A stretch of 64,000 nucleotides of DNA from an uncultured Campylobacterales bacterium. GTDB lineage: Bacteria > Campylobacterota > Campylobacteria > Campylobacterales > Arcobacteraceae. Each line of letters begins with the position of its first letter. Position 1 is the first letter of the stretch. The position numbers were made by a program, and so were the translations under genes. The notes below the pieces were generated by a model. That model worked only from the letters and a program-made list of their open reading frames with translations, did not search any database and was not told the DNA's origin. The DNA is taken from the NCBI GenBank assembly GCA_947503785.1, contig CANNFB010000002.1:248001-312000 (forward strand), in the 5' to 3' direction. Of the stretch, positions 55,085 through 63,873 are shown piece after piece.

Positions 55085-55139
55085 TTTCTTATCTTTAAAC
55101 AAATTAACAACATAAACATCTAATTCTTCTTTTTTACAC

Positions 55140-55145
55140 TATAAT
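55140..55145 (+). promoter_or_regulatory. -10 element for the MATE gene
   Basis: TATAAT lies 37 bases before the TTG start, in a 106-base gap after hom. Confidence 0.5.
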
Positions 55146-55182
55146 CAATTTTAAACAAACTAATATAAATACGGATACAATT

Positions 55183-56538
55183 TTGAGAAAATCAGCACAT
55201 TTAACAACACAAGATATACCAACTTTAATAAAACAACTTGCAATTCCAGCAAGTACAGGAATGTTCTTTAATACAATGTACAACGTAGTTGATACATTTT
55301 ATGCAGGACTTATATCAACACAGGCAATTGCAGCCTTATCACTTTCTTTTATGATATTTTTCCTAATCGTTGGATTAGGATATGGTTTTTCTTCTGCAAT
55401 TATTGCATTACTTGGAAATTCATTTGGGAAAGGAAAACATAAATTAGCTTCTATTTATGCTTACAAAGGTCTTGTATTTGTTCCATTAATTGGAATAATA
55501 CTAAGCATTGTAGGTTATTTTGCAGCTCCTTATTTATTTATTCTGTTAGGTGCAAGTGGAGAGTATTTAGAAATTTCAATTGAATATATAAATCCTATTT
55601 TATTTGGTGCAATCTTCTTTATGCTAAACTTTTCACTAAATGCTATTTTGGTTTCTCGGGGTGACACAAAAACTTATAGAAACACACTTATCTTTGGATT
55701 TTTTGCAAATATGATACTTAATCCTATTTTTATTTACGGATTTTTATTTATTCCAGCGATGGGAATAAAAGGTATTGCAATAGCTACAGTTCTAATTCAA
55801 ATAATAAATATGATATATATGTTTAGAAAAGTTTTAGATACAAAAATAATCAACTTTGATAACTTAAACTATTTTCTTCCAGACTTAAGAGTTTATAAAC
55901 AGTTTGTAAACCAAGGTTTACCTGCGAGTTTAAATATGCTTACAATGGCAATTGGTTCATTGATTCTTACATACTTTGTAGCTCACTATGGTGTAGAAGC
56001 CGTTGCTGGTTATGGAATTGGATTTAGAGTTGAGCAACTTATGCTTTTACCTGCACTTGGTCTTAGTACTGCTGTATTAACACTTGTTTCAAATAACTAT
56101 GGCGCAAAAAAATATGATAGAGTAATAGAAACTTTAAGAACTGCTATTAAATATGGTTTTATAATTGCAACTGTAGGAATAATTGTACTTTCAATTTTAG
56201 GTAAATTTATTATTTCACAATTTGATCCAAATGAAACAGTAATCTCATTTGGTCTAGATTATCTACTTGTAGAAGTTTGGATTTTCTATGCATATGTGAT
56301 TTTATTTGTATGTGTTTCAACACTTCAAGGAATAAAAAGACCAAAAATGATTTTATTTATAGGTATTTATAGACAAATTGTTGCAAAATTAATTGTTGCA
56401 TATATCATTGTTAAATACTTTGAACTTGATTATATTTATTTATGGTTTGGGATTTTATTTATGATTTATAGTGCAGCTATATTTGCATATTTTTATACAA
56501 ATAAACTTTTAAAAGAAAATTGTAATAAAACTATTTAA
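55183..56538 (+). CDS. MATE-family efflux transporter
   Basis: A 451-residue inner-membrane protein with about 12 hydrophobic segments in two related halves. It shows QLAIPASTGMFFNTMYNVVDTFYAG, the MATE opening, and a corresponding QGLPASLNMLTMAIGSLILTYFV in the second half. It exports cationic drugs or metabolites with Na+ or H+ in the family; the substrate is unknown. The start is TTG. It ends overlapping by four bases with the convergent HvfC-like gene. Confidence 0.9.
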   Translation: MRKSAHLTTQDIPTLIKQLAIPASTGMFFNTMYNVVDTFYAGLISTQAIAALSLSFMIFFLIVGLGYGFSSAIIALLGNSFGKGKHKLASIYAYKGLVFVPLIGIILSIVGYFAAPYLFILLGASGEYLEISIEYINPILFGAIFFMLNFSLNAILVSRGDTKTYRNTLIFGFFANMILNPIFIYGFLFIPAMGIKGIAIATVLIQIINMIYMFRKVLDTKIINFDNLNYFLPDLRVYKQFVNQGLPASLNMLTMAIGSLILTYFVAHYGVEAVAGYGIGFRVEQLMLLPALGLSTAVLTLVSNNYGAKKYDRVIETLRTAIKYGFIIATVGIIVLSILGKFIISQFDPNETVISFGLDYLLVEVWIFYAYVILFVCVSTLQGIKRPKMILFIGIYRQIVAKLIVAYIIVKYFELDYIYLWFGILFMIYSAAIFAYFYTNKLLKENCNKTI

Positions 56539-57230
56539 ATGTTATAAATTGCCTTTGAAAGGACTAACTCTTTTAAAGGCTCGTGCAAAATCTCTTTTGC
56601 TTCATTAAAATCTATCTCATTTTCTTTACATAAAAGCTCTAGGGTTTTTGAAATGCTCTGTTTTTTATTTGCATCTTTAACTAGTGTATAGATAAATTGG
56701 TTAATTTCTCTAAATAATACATCATCACTTTTATAGTCATAATATATTACTAAAAAGTTTTCTCTTTTTGTTTCATGATTTTTATTTATAATATCAAAGT
56801 TACATTTTTTGATTCTACTCCAAGGGGCTAAAAAATATGAGTTATCCCAAGAAAACTTAGGCTTTTTGATTTTTTTATACTCTTTCATATATATTTCAAC
56901 TTCAATCCAATCAAAATATAAAAGCTCATATAAATACTTTCTATTATGAAAAAGTTTTTGTTTTTTTACAAATTTTCTATAATCATTTGCAATTTGCCAT
57001 ATAAAAGGTGTACTTGGTGGATTCTTTAAAAACTCATAAATACTTTTCTCTAATTCATCTTCGCTAACATATTTAGAAAACTCTATAAAAGTAGATTTTA
57101 CTATCTCTTCATATCTATTAAAAACAAGTTTTTGATAAACATTATATGCAGAACTATTTGGATTATTTTTTTGATCACTTATAATATCAAAGAATCTATT
57201 TTGAACATCTCTTTCAATACTATTTGCCAT
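56535..57230 (-). CDS. HvfC/BufC-like peptide-modification partner protein
   Basis: A 231-residue soluble protein. The N-terminal helical part (ERDVQNRFFDIISDQ ... YQKLVFNRYEEIVKSTF) corresponds to the DUF2063-like DNA-binding-domain family that accompanies DUF692 enzymes in copper-peptide operons. The track start 57278 lies 59 bases inside the DUF692 gene; ATG 57230 (MANSIERD) with AAGG upstream gives only an 11-base overlap and is chosen. In such operons this protein is the partner that presents the precursor to the oxidase. The assignment rests on position and helical pattern. Confidence 0.7.
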   Translation of the reverse strand: MANSIERDVQNRFFDIISDQKNNPNSSAYNVYQKLVFNRYEEIVKSTFIEFSKYVSEDELEKSIYEFLKNPPSTPFIWQIANDYRKFVKKQKLFHNRKYLYELLYFDWIEVEIYMKEYKKIKKPKFSWDNSYFLAPWSRIKKCNFDIINKNHETKRENFLVIYYDYKSDDVLFREINQFIYTLVKDANKKQSISKTLELLCKENEIDFNEAKEILHEPLKELVLSKAIYNI

Positions 57231-58044
57231 TACGAACTGCCTTACAAATACGTTCCATCTTTTTATACTCAATTGCAAGTTCTTTTAATGGAGGTACATT
57301 ATTATCACGTTCAATCATAACAGGGGCATCTATTTGTTTTAAAGTGTATTCTAAAAGTTTCCAAACACCTGAGCATATTGGCATTCCATGTGAATCAATT
57401 TTTAAGCCAGCCTCTTCATCAAAATAATGTCCTGCCATATGCATATAAGCTACTTTACTTTTATCAATTTCATCAATAAATTTTCTACCCTTAAAGGAAT
57501 GATTTACAGAGTTTACAAATACATTATTTACATCTAAAAGCATTTGTGCACCTGATTTTTCCATTACTTCATTTATAAAGTCAACTTCTCTCATTTCTGA
57601 ATAAGGAACTAAATAATATGTAGCATTTTCAAGTATTAAATTTCTTTGAATTATATCCTCAACCTCTTTTATTCTATCACTTATTATATTCACCATTTTT
57701 TTAGTCATGGGAACAGGTAATAATTCATAAGATTGCTTATTATCTAGAGAAGAGAAAGAAAGGTGCTCAGAATAAAATTCGATATTGTATCTATCGAGGA
57801 AGGTTTTGATCTGTTTGACAAACTTTTTATTAAGTTTGTCAGCAGATCCAATTGATAAAGATAAACCATGTGCAATTGTAGGTCTTGAAAACACTGCTTC
57901 TTCAAATGCTTTTTCATACATTCGAGGCATATGCATCCAGTTTTCAGGAGTTACCTCCCACCAATCTGGTTGAAATTTACTTGATTTTATATCAAGTAAA
58001 AAATCGCTTCTTAGTCCTAATCCACATCCGTTTAAATTTATCAT
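57220..58044 (-). CDS. DUF692 multinuclear-iron enzyme (HvfB/BufB/MbnB-like)
   Basis: A 274-residue TIM-barrel-type enzyme of the DUF692 family. It shows GCGLGLRSDFLL, WWEVTPENWMHM, AHGLSLSIGS, YSEHLSFSS, LILENATYY, MLLDVNNVFVNS, YMHMAGHYFD, DSHGMPICSGVW and MIERDNNVPPL, a complete set of the conserved His, Asp, Asn and Glu metal-ligand positions. Family members convert cysteines in ribosomal peptides to oxazolone/thioamide or thiooxazole groups. It is followed by its partner protein (11-base overlap) and preceded by a Cys-rich precursor. Confidence 0.9.
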   Translation of the reverse strand: MINLNGCGLGLRSDFLLDIKSSKFQPDWWEVTPENWMHMPRMYEKAFEEAVFSRPTIAHGLSLSIGSADKLNKKFVKQIKTFLDRYNIEFYSEHLSFSSLDNKQSYELLPVPMTKKMVNIISDRIKEVEDIIQRNLILENATYYLVPYSEMREVDFINEVMEKSGAQMLLDVNNVFVNSVNHSFKGRKFIDEIDKSKVAYMHMAGHYFDEEAGLKIDSHGMPICSGVWKLLEYTLKQIDAPVMIERDNNVPPLKELAIEYKKMERICKAVRNGK

Positions 58045-58072
58045 TTTTTATATTTTTTAAAATAGCTTTTGA

Positions 58073-58378
58073 CTATTTACTACCACATTTACCAGCGCCA
58101 CAAGAACCTTTTTTCATTTCTTTTTTCGCTTCTTTTTTCATGTCGCCACCACATTTACCAGCACCACATGAACCTTTTTTCATATCTTTCTTCGCTTCTT
58201 TTTTCATGTCGCCACCACATTTACCAGCACCACATGAACCTTTTTTGTCCATTTTTTCAACTTTCTTCATGTCTCCACCACATTTACCAGCTCCACAAGA
58301 TCCACTTCCTGCAAATGCAGTTGTAGTTGTTAAAGCAGCTCCTAACATAATTCCAGCTAATTTCATTTTAGTATTCAT
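58073..58378 (-). CDS. Cys-rich RiPP precursor with four CGAGKCG repeats
   Basis: A 101-residue secreted peptide: a signal peptide MNTKMKLAGIMLGAALTTTTAFA and then four repeats of GSCGAGKCGGDMKK spaced by Lys/Glu/Asp/Met-rich linkers. Each repeat has two cysteines. The repeat unit is about 22 residues. This resembles HvfA/BufA2-type precursors, whose known core is EGKCG; here the Glu is Ala. The track start at 58417 would add 13 residues before the signal peptide; ATG 58378 with AAAGGAAATAAA is preferred. Modified Cys residues should bind copper in the periplasm. Confidence 0.88.
   Translation of the reverse strand: MNTKMKLAGIMLGAALTTTTAFAGSGSCGAGKCGGDMKKVEKMDKKGSCGAGKCGGDMKKEAKKDMKKGSCGAGKCGGDMKKEAKKEMKKGSCGAGKCGSK
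58083..58303 (-). repeat. Internal 66-base coding repeats in the RiPP precursor gene
   Basis: CCACATTTACCAGC recurs at 58083, 58149, 58215 and 58278, giving periods of 66, 66 and 63 bases, in frame with the 22-residue protein repeat. Two units are nearly identical over more than 40 bases, pointing to recent duplication and possible copy-number change. Confidence 0.9.
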
Positions 58379-58438
58379 TTTATTTCCTTTAGTTTTAATT
58401 GATATTAATTTTATCATTAAATTTATTTACTTTCAAAT

Positions 58439-58458
58439 AAAGAAAGCGTCGTTTCTTT
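58439..58458. promoter_or_regulatory. Palindrome between the RND gene and the RiPP precursor
   Basis: AAAGAAA, GCGTCG loop and TTTCTTT form a hairpin on either strand in the gap between the two transcripts. It could be the cusA terminator or a metal-regulator operator; a GATAAAAT sequence nearby (58411-58418) may be the precursor's -10. Confidence 0.4.
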
Positions 58459-58534
58459 TCTTTACTTCATTTTTATCAAATGTTCAGTCGTATTTTATAT
58501 ATTTATTGTGTAGTAAGTGTGTAGGTTATAAACA

Positions 58535-61500
58535 CTAATGACTTAAATCACAATCTTCCATCTTCCCATCTTTTCTTAGTGCTAATATATAAAAGATTGA
58601 AGGTATTACAATAAGTGTTAAGAATGCCGAAGATATCATACCTCCAATCATTGGAGCAGCAATTCTTTGCATTACTTCACTCCCTACTCCATCTATATAC
58701 ATAATAGGAATAAGTCCTCCCAAAATTGCAAATAAAGTCATAAGTTTAGGACGTAATCTTAATACTGCACCTTTATAAATAGCATGAAAGATATGTGTTT
58801 TCTCTATGTCAATACATTTTTCTTTTAACTCATGCATTGCTTCATGTAAATATACAATCATAACTATGGAAGTTTCAGCTGCAACTCCTAAGAGTGCTAA
58901 GAACCCGACAATAACAGCAATTGAGATATTAAAATCTAAGAAGTCTAAATAAAATATTCCTCCAGTTAATGCAAATGGTAATGTAAAGAAAATAATCATT
59001 GTATATGTAATATTTCTTAGTGCAAAATATATAAGAATAAATATAATTACAAAGGTAAAAGGAATAATATATGTTAATCTTGCCATTGCAGATTCTAGAT
59101 ACTCACTTTGTCCTGCCCATTCATAATAGAACCCCGTAGGAATCTTTACATCTTCTAATAATGCTTTTGCTTCATCTTTATATTGTTTTGCAGAAATTCC
59201 TGTTTTTGGTGTAATATATATAAAGTTTACATTTAATGCTTTTTCTGACTTAATAATAGAAGGGCCTTCTTCATATTTAAGTTCTGCAAACATTTCAAGA
59301 GGTTGGAATCCAAGTTTTGTTTTAACTTGTAAGTTACGTAAACTTGTAATATCTTCTCTTTGAGTTGTTTCAAATCTTAAACTCATAGGATAACGCTCTA
59401 ATCCATCTAAAAATGTTGATACTTTTGCACCTGCGACTCCAAGAGATACAGTTGATAAAACATCATTTTTATTAATTCCATATCTTGATATCATTTCTTC
59501 ATCTATATTGATATTTAAATAATATCCTGAATTAATCTTATCAGTTGAAACAGAAAGTGTTTTATCAAACTTTTTTAATTTTTGTTCAATTAAACCTGCT
59601 GTAGCTTCAAGTTTTTGGTGATTGTTTCCATATAATTTTATTCCTAAAGGTGTTCTAATACCAGTAAGAAGCATATCTATTCTTCCTCTAATTGGATATG
59701 TCCAAGAATTAATAAGACCTGCTACTTGCAGTTTCTCATCCATTTCTTCCATTAGTTTTTTATATGTCATTCCCTCTCGCCATTGATCTTCAGGTTTAAA
59801 AGTAATAATTGTTTCAATCATTGCTAAGGGTGCTGGATCAGTTGCGGTATCTGCACGCCCTGCTTTTCCAAATACAGTTTCAACTTCAGGAAAGGATTTT
59901 ATAATTTTATCAGTTTTAAATGTTAGCTCTTTAGCTAAATCAATACCTAATCCATAAGGAGTTACAGGCATATACATAAATACTGTTTCATTCATCATTG
60001 GCATAAATTCCCAGTTTTGTTTTTTATAAACTGGATATGATAATACAATAGTTGCTATAAATGCTACAACAACTAAGTATCTAAATTTTAATGATAATTT
60101 TAAAAGGGGAGAATAAAGAAAGATAAAAAATCTATTTAACCAGTTTTTATTTTCATTCATTATTTTTCCTCTTATAAAGAAGACCATTAAAATTGGTACA
60201 ACAGTTATAGAAAGAATTGCTCCAGATATCATTGCAAAGGATTTAGTAAAAGCTAAAGGAGTGAATAGTCTTCCTTCTTGACCAGTTAAAGCAAAGATTG
60301 GTAGAAAAGAAACTACAACTAAAATAAGAGCAAAAAAGATAGGACGCCCTACTTGTTTTGCTGATTTAATTATAATTGATATTCTCTCTTCATTTGAGAT
60401 ATTCTCTTTTCCTTGAAGATATTTATGAGCATTTTCAACCATTACAATTGTGGCATCTACCATAGCACCAATTGCAATTGCAATTCCACCTAAACTCATA
60501 ATATTTGAACCCATACCAAAAGCTTTCATAAGTAAAAATGTAATTAATACTGTAAGTGGTAAAGTAATGATAATAATAAGAGCTGATCTAAAATGGAATA
60601 AAAAAAGTCCAGTTATAATCATAACAATAATTGATTCTTCAAGTAATGTATTTGTTAAAGTATCAATTGCTTTATCAATAAGTGAGCTTCTATCATAAGT
60701 TTCAACTACTTCAACACCATCCACTCTTAAAGTTTTTATCTTTTCTTTTACAGCTTTTATAACAGCGTATGGATTTTCCCCATATCTAACTACTACAATA
60801 CCACCAACAGTATTACCTTCACCATTTAAATCAGCCATACCACGTCTATTTGAAGAAGTAATGTTTACCTCAGCAATATCTTTAATCTTTAGAGGAATAG
60901 AATCCGTAGTTTTTACAGTAATATTTTCAATATCAACTACACTTTGTAAATAACCTTTGGCTTGAATCATATGTTCAAAACCATTTTCTAAGATTATTCG
61001 TCCACCTTTTTCATCGTTGTTTTTACTTATTGCATTTTTAACATCTTTGATGCTTAAATTATATTGAACTAATTTATCTTGATCTAGTGTAATCTCATAG
61101 TTTTTAATAAAACCACCAATAGATGCAATCTCACTAACACCATCAACACCAAGTAATGCATACTTATAATAATAGTCTTGTAAAGTTCGTAATTCATCTA
61201 AAGATTTTGTATCAGATTTTAAAGCATATTCATAAGCCCAACCAACACCAGTTGCATCTGGACCAATTGCTACATTTACACCTTGAGGGAAAGTACCTTG
61301 TAATTGAGATAATTGTTCTAGGATTCTATTTCTTGAATCATATAAATCAGTACCATCTTTAAAAATTATATATATTAATCCATTTTGAAAAGAACTCATC
61401 GCTCTTACTGTATCAATATTAGGTAAAGACATAAGATTTGAAATCAAAGGGTAAGATACTTGCTCTTCAATAGTTTTAGGACTCTGCCCTGCCCACTTAA

Positions 61501-61651
61501 CTTGCACAATTACTTGAGGAGGAGATAAATCAGGTAAGGCATCTAATGCTGTATTCTTAACAGCCCAAATAGATGCAAAAGTTAAAATGATTACTGAAAA
61601 TAGTATTAAGAACTTATTTCTTATACTATATGATATTATACTTTCAACCAT
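58535..61651 (-). CDS. cusA: CusA-type heavy-metal RND efflux pump
   Basis: A 1038-residue inner-membrane pump of the heavy-metal RND class. It has about 12 hydrophobic segments, the proton-relay GAMVDATIVMVENAHK in the fourth helix, GQSPKTIEEQVSYPL near the N-terminus and VFGKAGRADTATDPAPLAM. Three Met residues match the Cu(I)/Ag(I) relay of E. coli CusA: in VFMYMPVTPYG, APLAMIETI and GRIDMLLTGIRTP. It is preceded by the adaptor gene with nine bases between and would form a tripartite pump with it and the outer-membrane factor. Confidence 0.93.
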   Translation of the reverse strand: MVESIISYSIRNKFLILFSVIILTFASIWAVKNTALDALPDLSPPQVIVQVKWAGQSPKTIEEQVSYPLISNLMSLPNIDTVRAMSSFQNGLIYIIFKDGTDLYDSRNRILEQLSQLQGTFPQGVNVAIGPDATGVGWAYEYALKSDTKSLDELRTLQDYYYKYALLGVDGVSEIASIGGFIKNYEITLDQDKLVQYNLSIKDVKNAISKNNDEKGGRIILENGFEHMIQAKGYLQSVVDIENITVKTTDSIPLKIKDIAEVNITSSNRRGMADLNGEGNTVGGIVVVRYGENPYAVIKAVKEKIKTLRVDGVEVVETYDRSSLIDKAIDTLTNTLLEESIIVMIITGLFLFHFRSALIIIITLPLTVLITFLLMKAFGMGSNIMSLGGIAIAIGAMVDATIVMVENAHKYLQGKENISNEERISIIIKSAKQVGRPIFFALILVVVSFLPIFALTGQEGRLFTPLAFTKSFAMISGAILSITVVPILMVFFIRGKIMNENKNWLNRFFIFLYSPLLKLSLKFRYLVVVAFIATIVLSYPVYKKQNWEFMPMMNETVFMYMPVTPYGLGIDLAKELTFKTDKIIKSFPEVETVFGKAGRADTATDPAPLAMIETIITFKPEDQWREGMTYKKLMEEMDEKLQVAGLINSWTYPIRGRIDMLLTGIRTPLGIKLYGNNHQKLEATAGLIEQKLKKFDKTLSVSTDKINSGYYLNINIDEEMISRYGINKNDVLSTVSLGVAGAKVSTFLDGLERYPMSLRFETTQREDITSLRNLQVKTKLGFQPLEMFAELKYEEGPSIIKSEKALNVNFIYITPKTGISAKQYKDEAKALLEDVKIPTGFYYEWAGQSEYLESAMARLTYIIPFTFVIIFILIYFALRNITYTMIIFFTLPFALTGGIFYLDFLDFNISIAVIVGFLALLGVAAETSIVMIVYLHEAMHELKEKCIDIEKTHIFHAIYKGAVLRLRPKLMTLFAILGGLIPIMYIDGVGSEVMQRIAAPMIGGMISSAFLTLIVIPSIFYILALRKDGKMEDCDLSH

Positions 61652-61660
61652 TACTATTCC

Positions 61661-62680
61661 CTACCAATCATCATCAGAGTCAGAGTCATATAAGGCATTT
61701 GTAACAGCATCTGAATCTAATAAGAATAAAGCATTGTTTATAACTTTGTCACCTGCAGATAAACCATCTAGTATTTCATATTTATTCGTACTAATTCTTT
61801 TAGCTTCTACCTTTACAGGTTCAAACTCTTTTTCTGAGATTGGCTTAAATACAAAATGGTTACTTCCTTTACTCAATACTGCTGTTTTTGGTAAAGTTAA
61901 CATTGTTTTATTAACAGATTTGATTTTAACACTTGCAAACATATTTGGATATATACTTAAGTCTTTATTATCAATTATAAATCTTACATCTACCGTTTTG
62001 TTTTTTTCATTTACCATAGGATAAATAAAATCTACTTTAGATTTTACAGCTTGTGTTAAACCATCTATATAAATATAAGCACTCATGTCTTTTTTAATAA
62101 AATTTAAATCTTTTTGATAAACCTGTGCTATAAACCATAATTTATTTATATCTGCTAATTGTAAAAGAAGTTTTCCTTTTTTAACTGCACTATTCTTATT
62201 AATATTCTTCTTTATCACTAAGGCATTAAGTGGAGATAAAACTTTGATGCCTGATATTGAACTTTTATTTCTTTTTATTTTATTAATCTCTTGTTTGTCT
62301 AGGTCTAATACTTTAAGTTTTTCTAGTGAACTTCTATAAAGATTCTTATTTATACTTCTTGATATTTGTATCTCTTTTTGTATACTTAATATTGTATCAC
62401 TGTATACCGAAAATAAAGGCTCACCTTTTTTTACATACATTAAGTTTTTATCTGCATTTAGATTAGTTACAAAACCATCATACCTTGTAACGATATCTAC
62501 AACATTTGATTCATCAATTTTTGTTTTTCCATAAAAACTTTTAGTAATACCAATTTTTTCTTCTTTTACTAATACTGTTTTTTTATTAAACAGTTGCTCT
62601 ACTTCTATAATTTTTGCATCCATTACGCTAATTGTAAGAAGCGATAAAAAGGAAGCTTTTAAATACTTTATTATATTCAT
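61661..62680 (-). CDS. cusB: Periplasmic adaptor of the RND pump (CusB-like)
   Basis: A 339-residue HlyD/CusB-type membrane fusion protein with a signal peptide (about 1-22). It shows YDGFVTNLNADKNLMYVKKGEPLFSVYS (barrel-sandwich hybrid), a short helical hairpin, the second half GIKVLSPLNALVIKKN, and a beta-barrel with YIDGLTQAVKSKVDFIYP. The C-terminus is unusually acidic (YDSDSDDDW), a possible metal-binding tail. Methionines typical of E. coli CusB N-terminus are few, so copper specificity rests on the pump. It overlaps the outer-membrane factor gene by one base. Confidence 0.88.
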   Translation of the reverse strand: MNIIKYLKASFLSLLTISVMDAKIIEVEQLFNKKTVLVKEEKIGITKSFYGKTKIDESNVVDIVTRYDGFVTNLNADKNLMYVKKGEPLFSVYSDTILSIQKEIQISRSINKNLYRSSLEKLKVLDLDKQEINKIKRNKSSISGIKVLSPLNALVIKKNINKNSAVKKGKLLLQLADINKLWFIAQVYQKDLNFIKKDMSAYIYIDGLTQAVKSKVDFIYPMVNEKNKTVDVRFIIDNKDLSIYPNMFASVKIKSVNKTMLTLPKTAVLSKGSNHFVFKPISEKEFEPVKVEAKRISTNKYEILDGLSAGDKVINNALFLLDSDAVTNALYDSDSDDDW

Positions 62681-63873
62681 TATTTAACCTTTGCCATATA
62701 ATATTTTGATTTTGAATAGTTTGAGAAATACTCTGTTAATTGATCATAAGATTTAAGTTCATAAGATATTAACTCATTTAGATTACGTATTGCCATTTGA
62801 GGTTTAATTCCTGAAAAGCTATTGTAATTCTCAATATTCTTTTGTATTTTTTGTTTTAAAGGAATAATAGTTTTATTAATTAATGAATAATTTGAATATG
62901 CATTATTAATATTATTTTGAAGAGAACGTAGTTCAATTTTAAAGTTCTGTTTAGTATCTTCTAAATTACTACTTTCTTCATTTGCTTTAATTTTTTGTTT
63001 TAAAGCTTTTACTTTTTCTGTTTTATATAAAGACAAGGGAATACTTACTGAGATATTTGCATAATCTTTAAACTTAGAATCTCTATTAAAATAGGCAACA
63101 TTAACTTTTATATCGCCTTTCTCATTTTCAAGTTCTAATTTTGAAAGCTCATTAAATTTACGTATTTTTTCTTCTTGCATTCTTATCTTCGGATGATTTT
63201 GTATATCCATATTTAAAACTAGCTCTTCTATTTCTACGGAAGCATCAATAGTATCAATTTTTTCATACGAGATTTGTTCTAATTTTAAATATAGATTATT
63301 TATCATATTTTTTAGATTTTGTTTTTGAATTTGAACATTTGAATATGCTACTTTTGCATTTAGTATTTCATTTTGGCTTGATTTACCAAGTGAGTATAAT
63401 GCTTGAGATAGTTTTTCTACCTTTTTTATATTTTTTTCATACTTACTTAAAAGTTTTAATTTTTTTTCTAAAATTAAAATATTATATGAAATCTCATATA
63501 ATTTAGATTTTAGTATTAGTTTTTTATCTTCTAATTGTAAAGTAACAATATTCTTATCTTTTTGTGAGATTTCTTCTTTAATATCTAGCTTATTTCCAAC
63601 AGGAATAACTTGAGAAAAACCAATATATTGTCCCTGCATTGCTTCTGCATCTCTTTTAAAAGGTTCATCAAAATGAATATCATTTACACCAAGTGTAAGA
63701 GTAGGATTCTTCCATTTTCTTGAAAGTTTAATATTCTCATCTGCAACATTTATTGAAGATTGAATACTTTTTAAGTTTTGATTATTTTTTAAAGCAGTAT
63801 CTACTATTTCATCAAGACTTAATGCAAAGCTCGATGAAATTAAAAAAGATAGAGCTATTGCTATCTTTTTCAT
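62680..63873 (-). CDS. TolC/CusC-family outer-membrane factor
   Basis: A 397-residue outer-membrane efflux protein with a signal peptide (about 1-17) and two OEP-like helical halves: SLDEIVDTALKNNQNLKSI and later QILNAKVAYSN-like NEILNAKVAYSNVQIQKQ. It is shorter than E. coli TolC (about 470), typical for heavy-metal RND partners in Campylobacterota. Its start codon overlaps the stop of the preceding FixH-like gene (TAATG), so the locus is one operon. Confidence 0.9.
   Translation of the reverse strand: MKKIAIALSFLISSSFALSLDEIVDTALKNNQNLKSIQSSINVADENIKLSRKWKNPTLTLGVNDIHFDEPFKRDAEAMQGQYIGFSQVIPVGNKLDIKEEISQKDKNIVTLQLEDKKLILKSKLYEISYNILILEKKLKLLSKYEKNIKKVEKLSQALYSLGKSSQNEILNAKVAYSNVQIQKQNLKNMINNLYLKLEQISYEKIDTIDASVEIEELVLNMDIQNHPKIRMQEEKIRKFNELSKLELENEKGDIKVNVAYFNRDSKFKDYANISVSIPLSLYKTEKVKALKQKIKANEESSNLEDTKQNFKIELRSLQNNINNAYSNYSLINKTIIPLKQKIQKNIENYNSFSGIKPQMAIRNLNELISYELKSYDQLTEYFSNYSKSKYYMAKVK

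Noticed and set aside
57231-57278. Upstream start for the HvfC-like gene
   Set aside because: It would overlap the DUF692 gene by 59 bases; ATG 57230 gives a shorter, coupled overlap.
58083-58303. Regular repeats resembling a small CRISPR array
   Set aside because: The repeats are in frame with a signal-peptide-bearing protein and the spacers are also similar; no cas genes are near.
57885-58538. Long + strand ORF (217 aa) rich in HLPAPHEPF repeats
   Set aside because: It is the antisense shadow of the Cys-rich precursor repeats and the start of the DUF692 gene; composition is unnatural and no ribosome binding site is seen.
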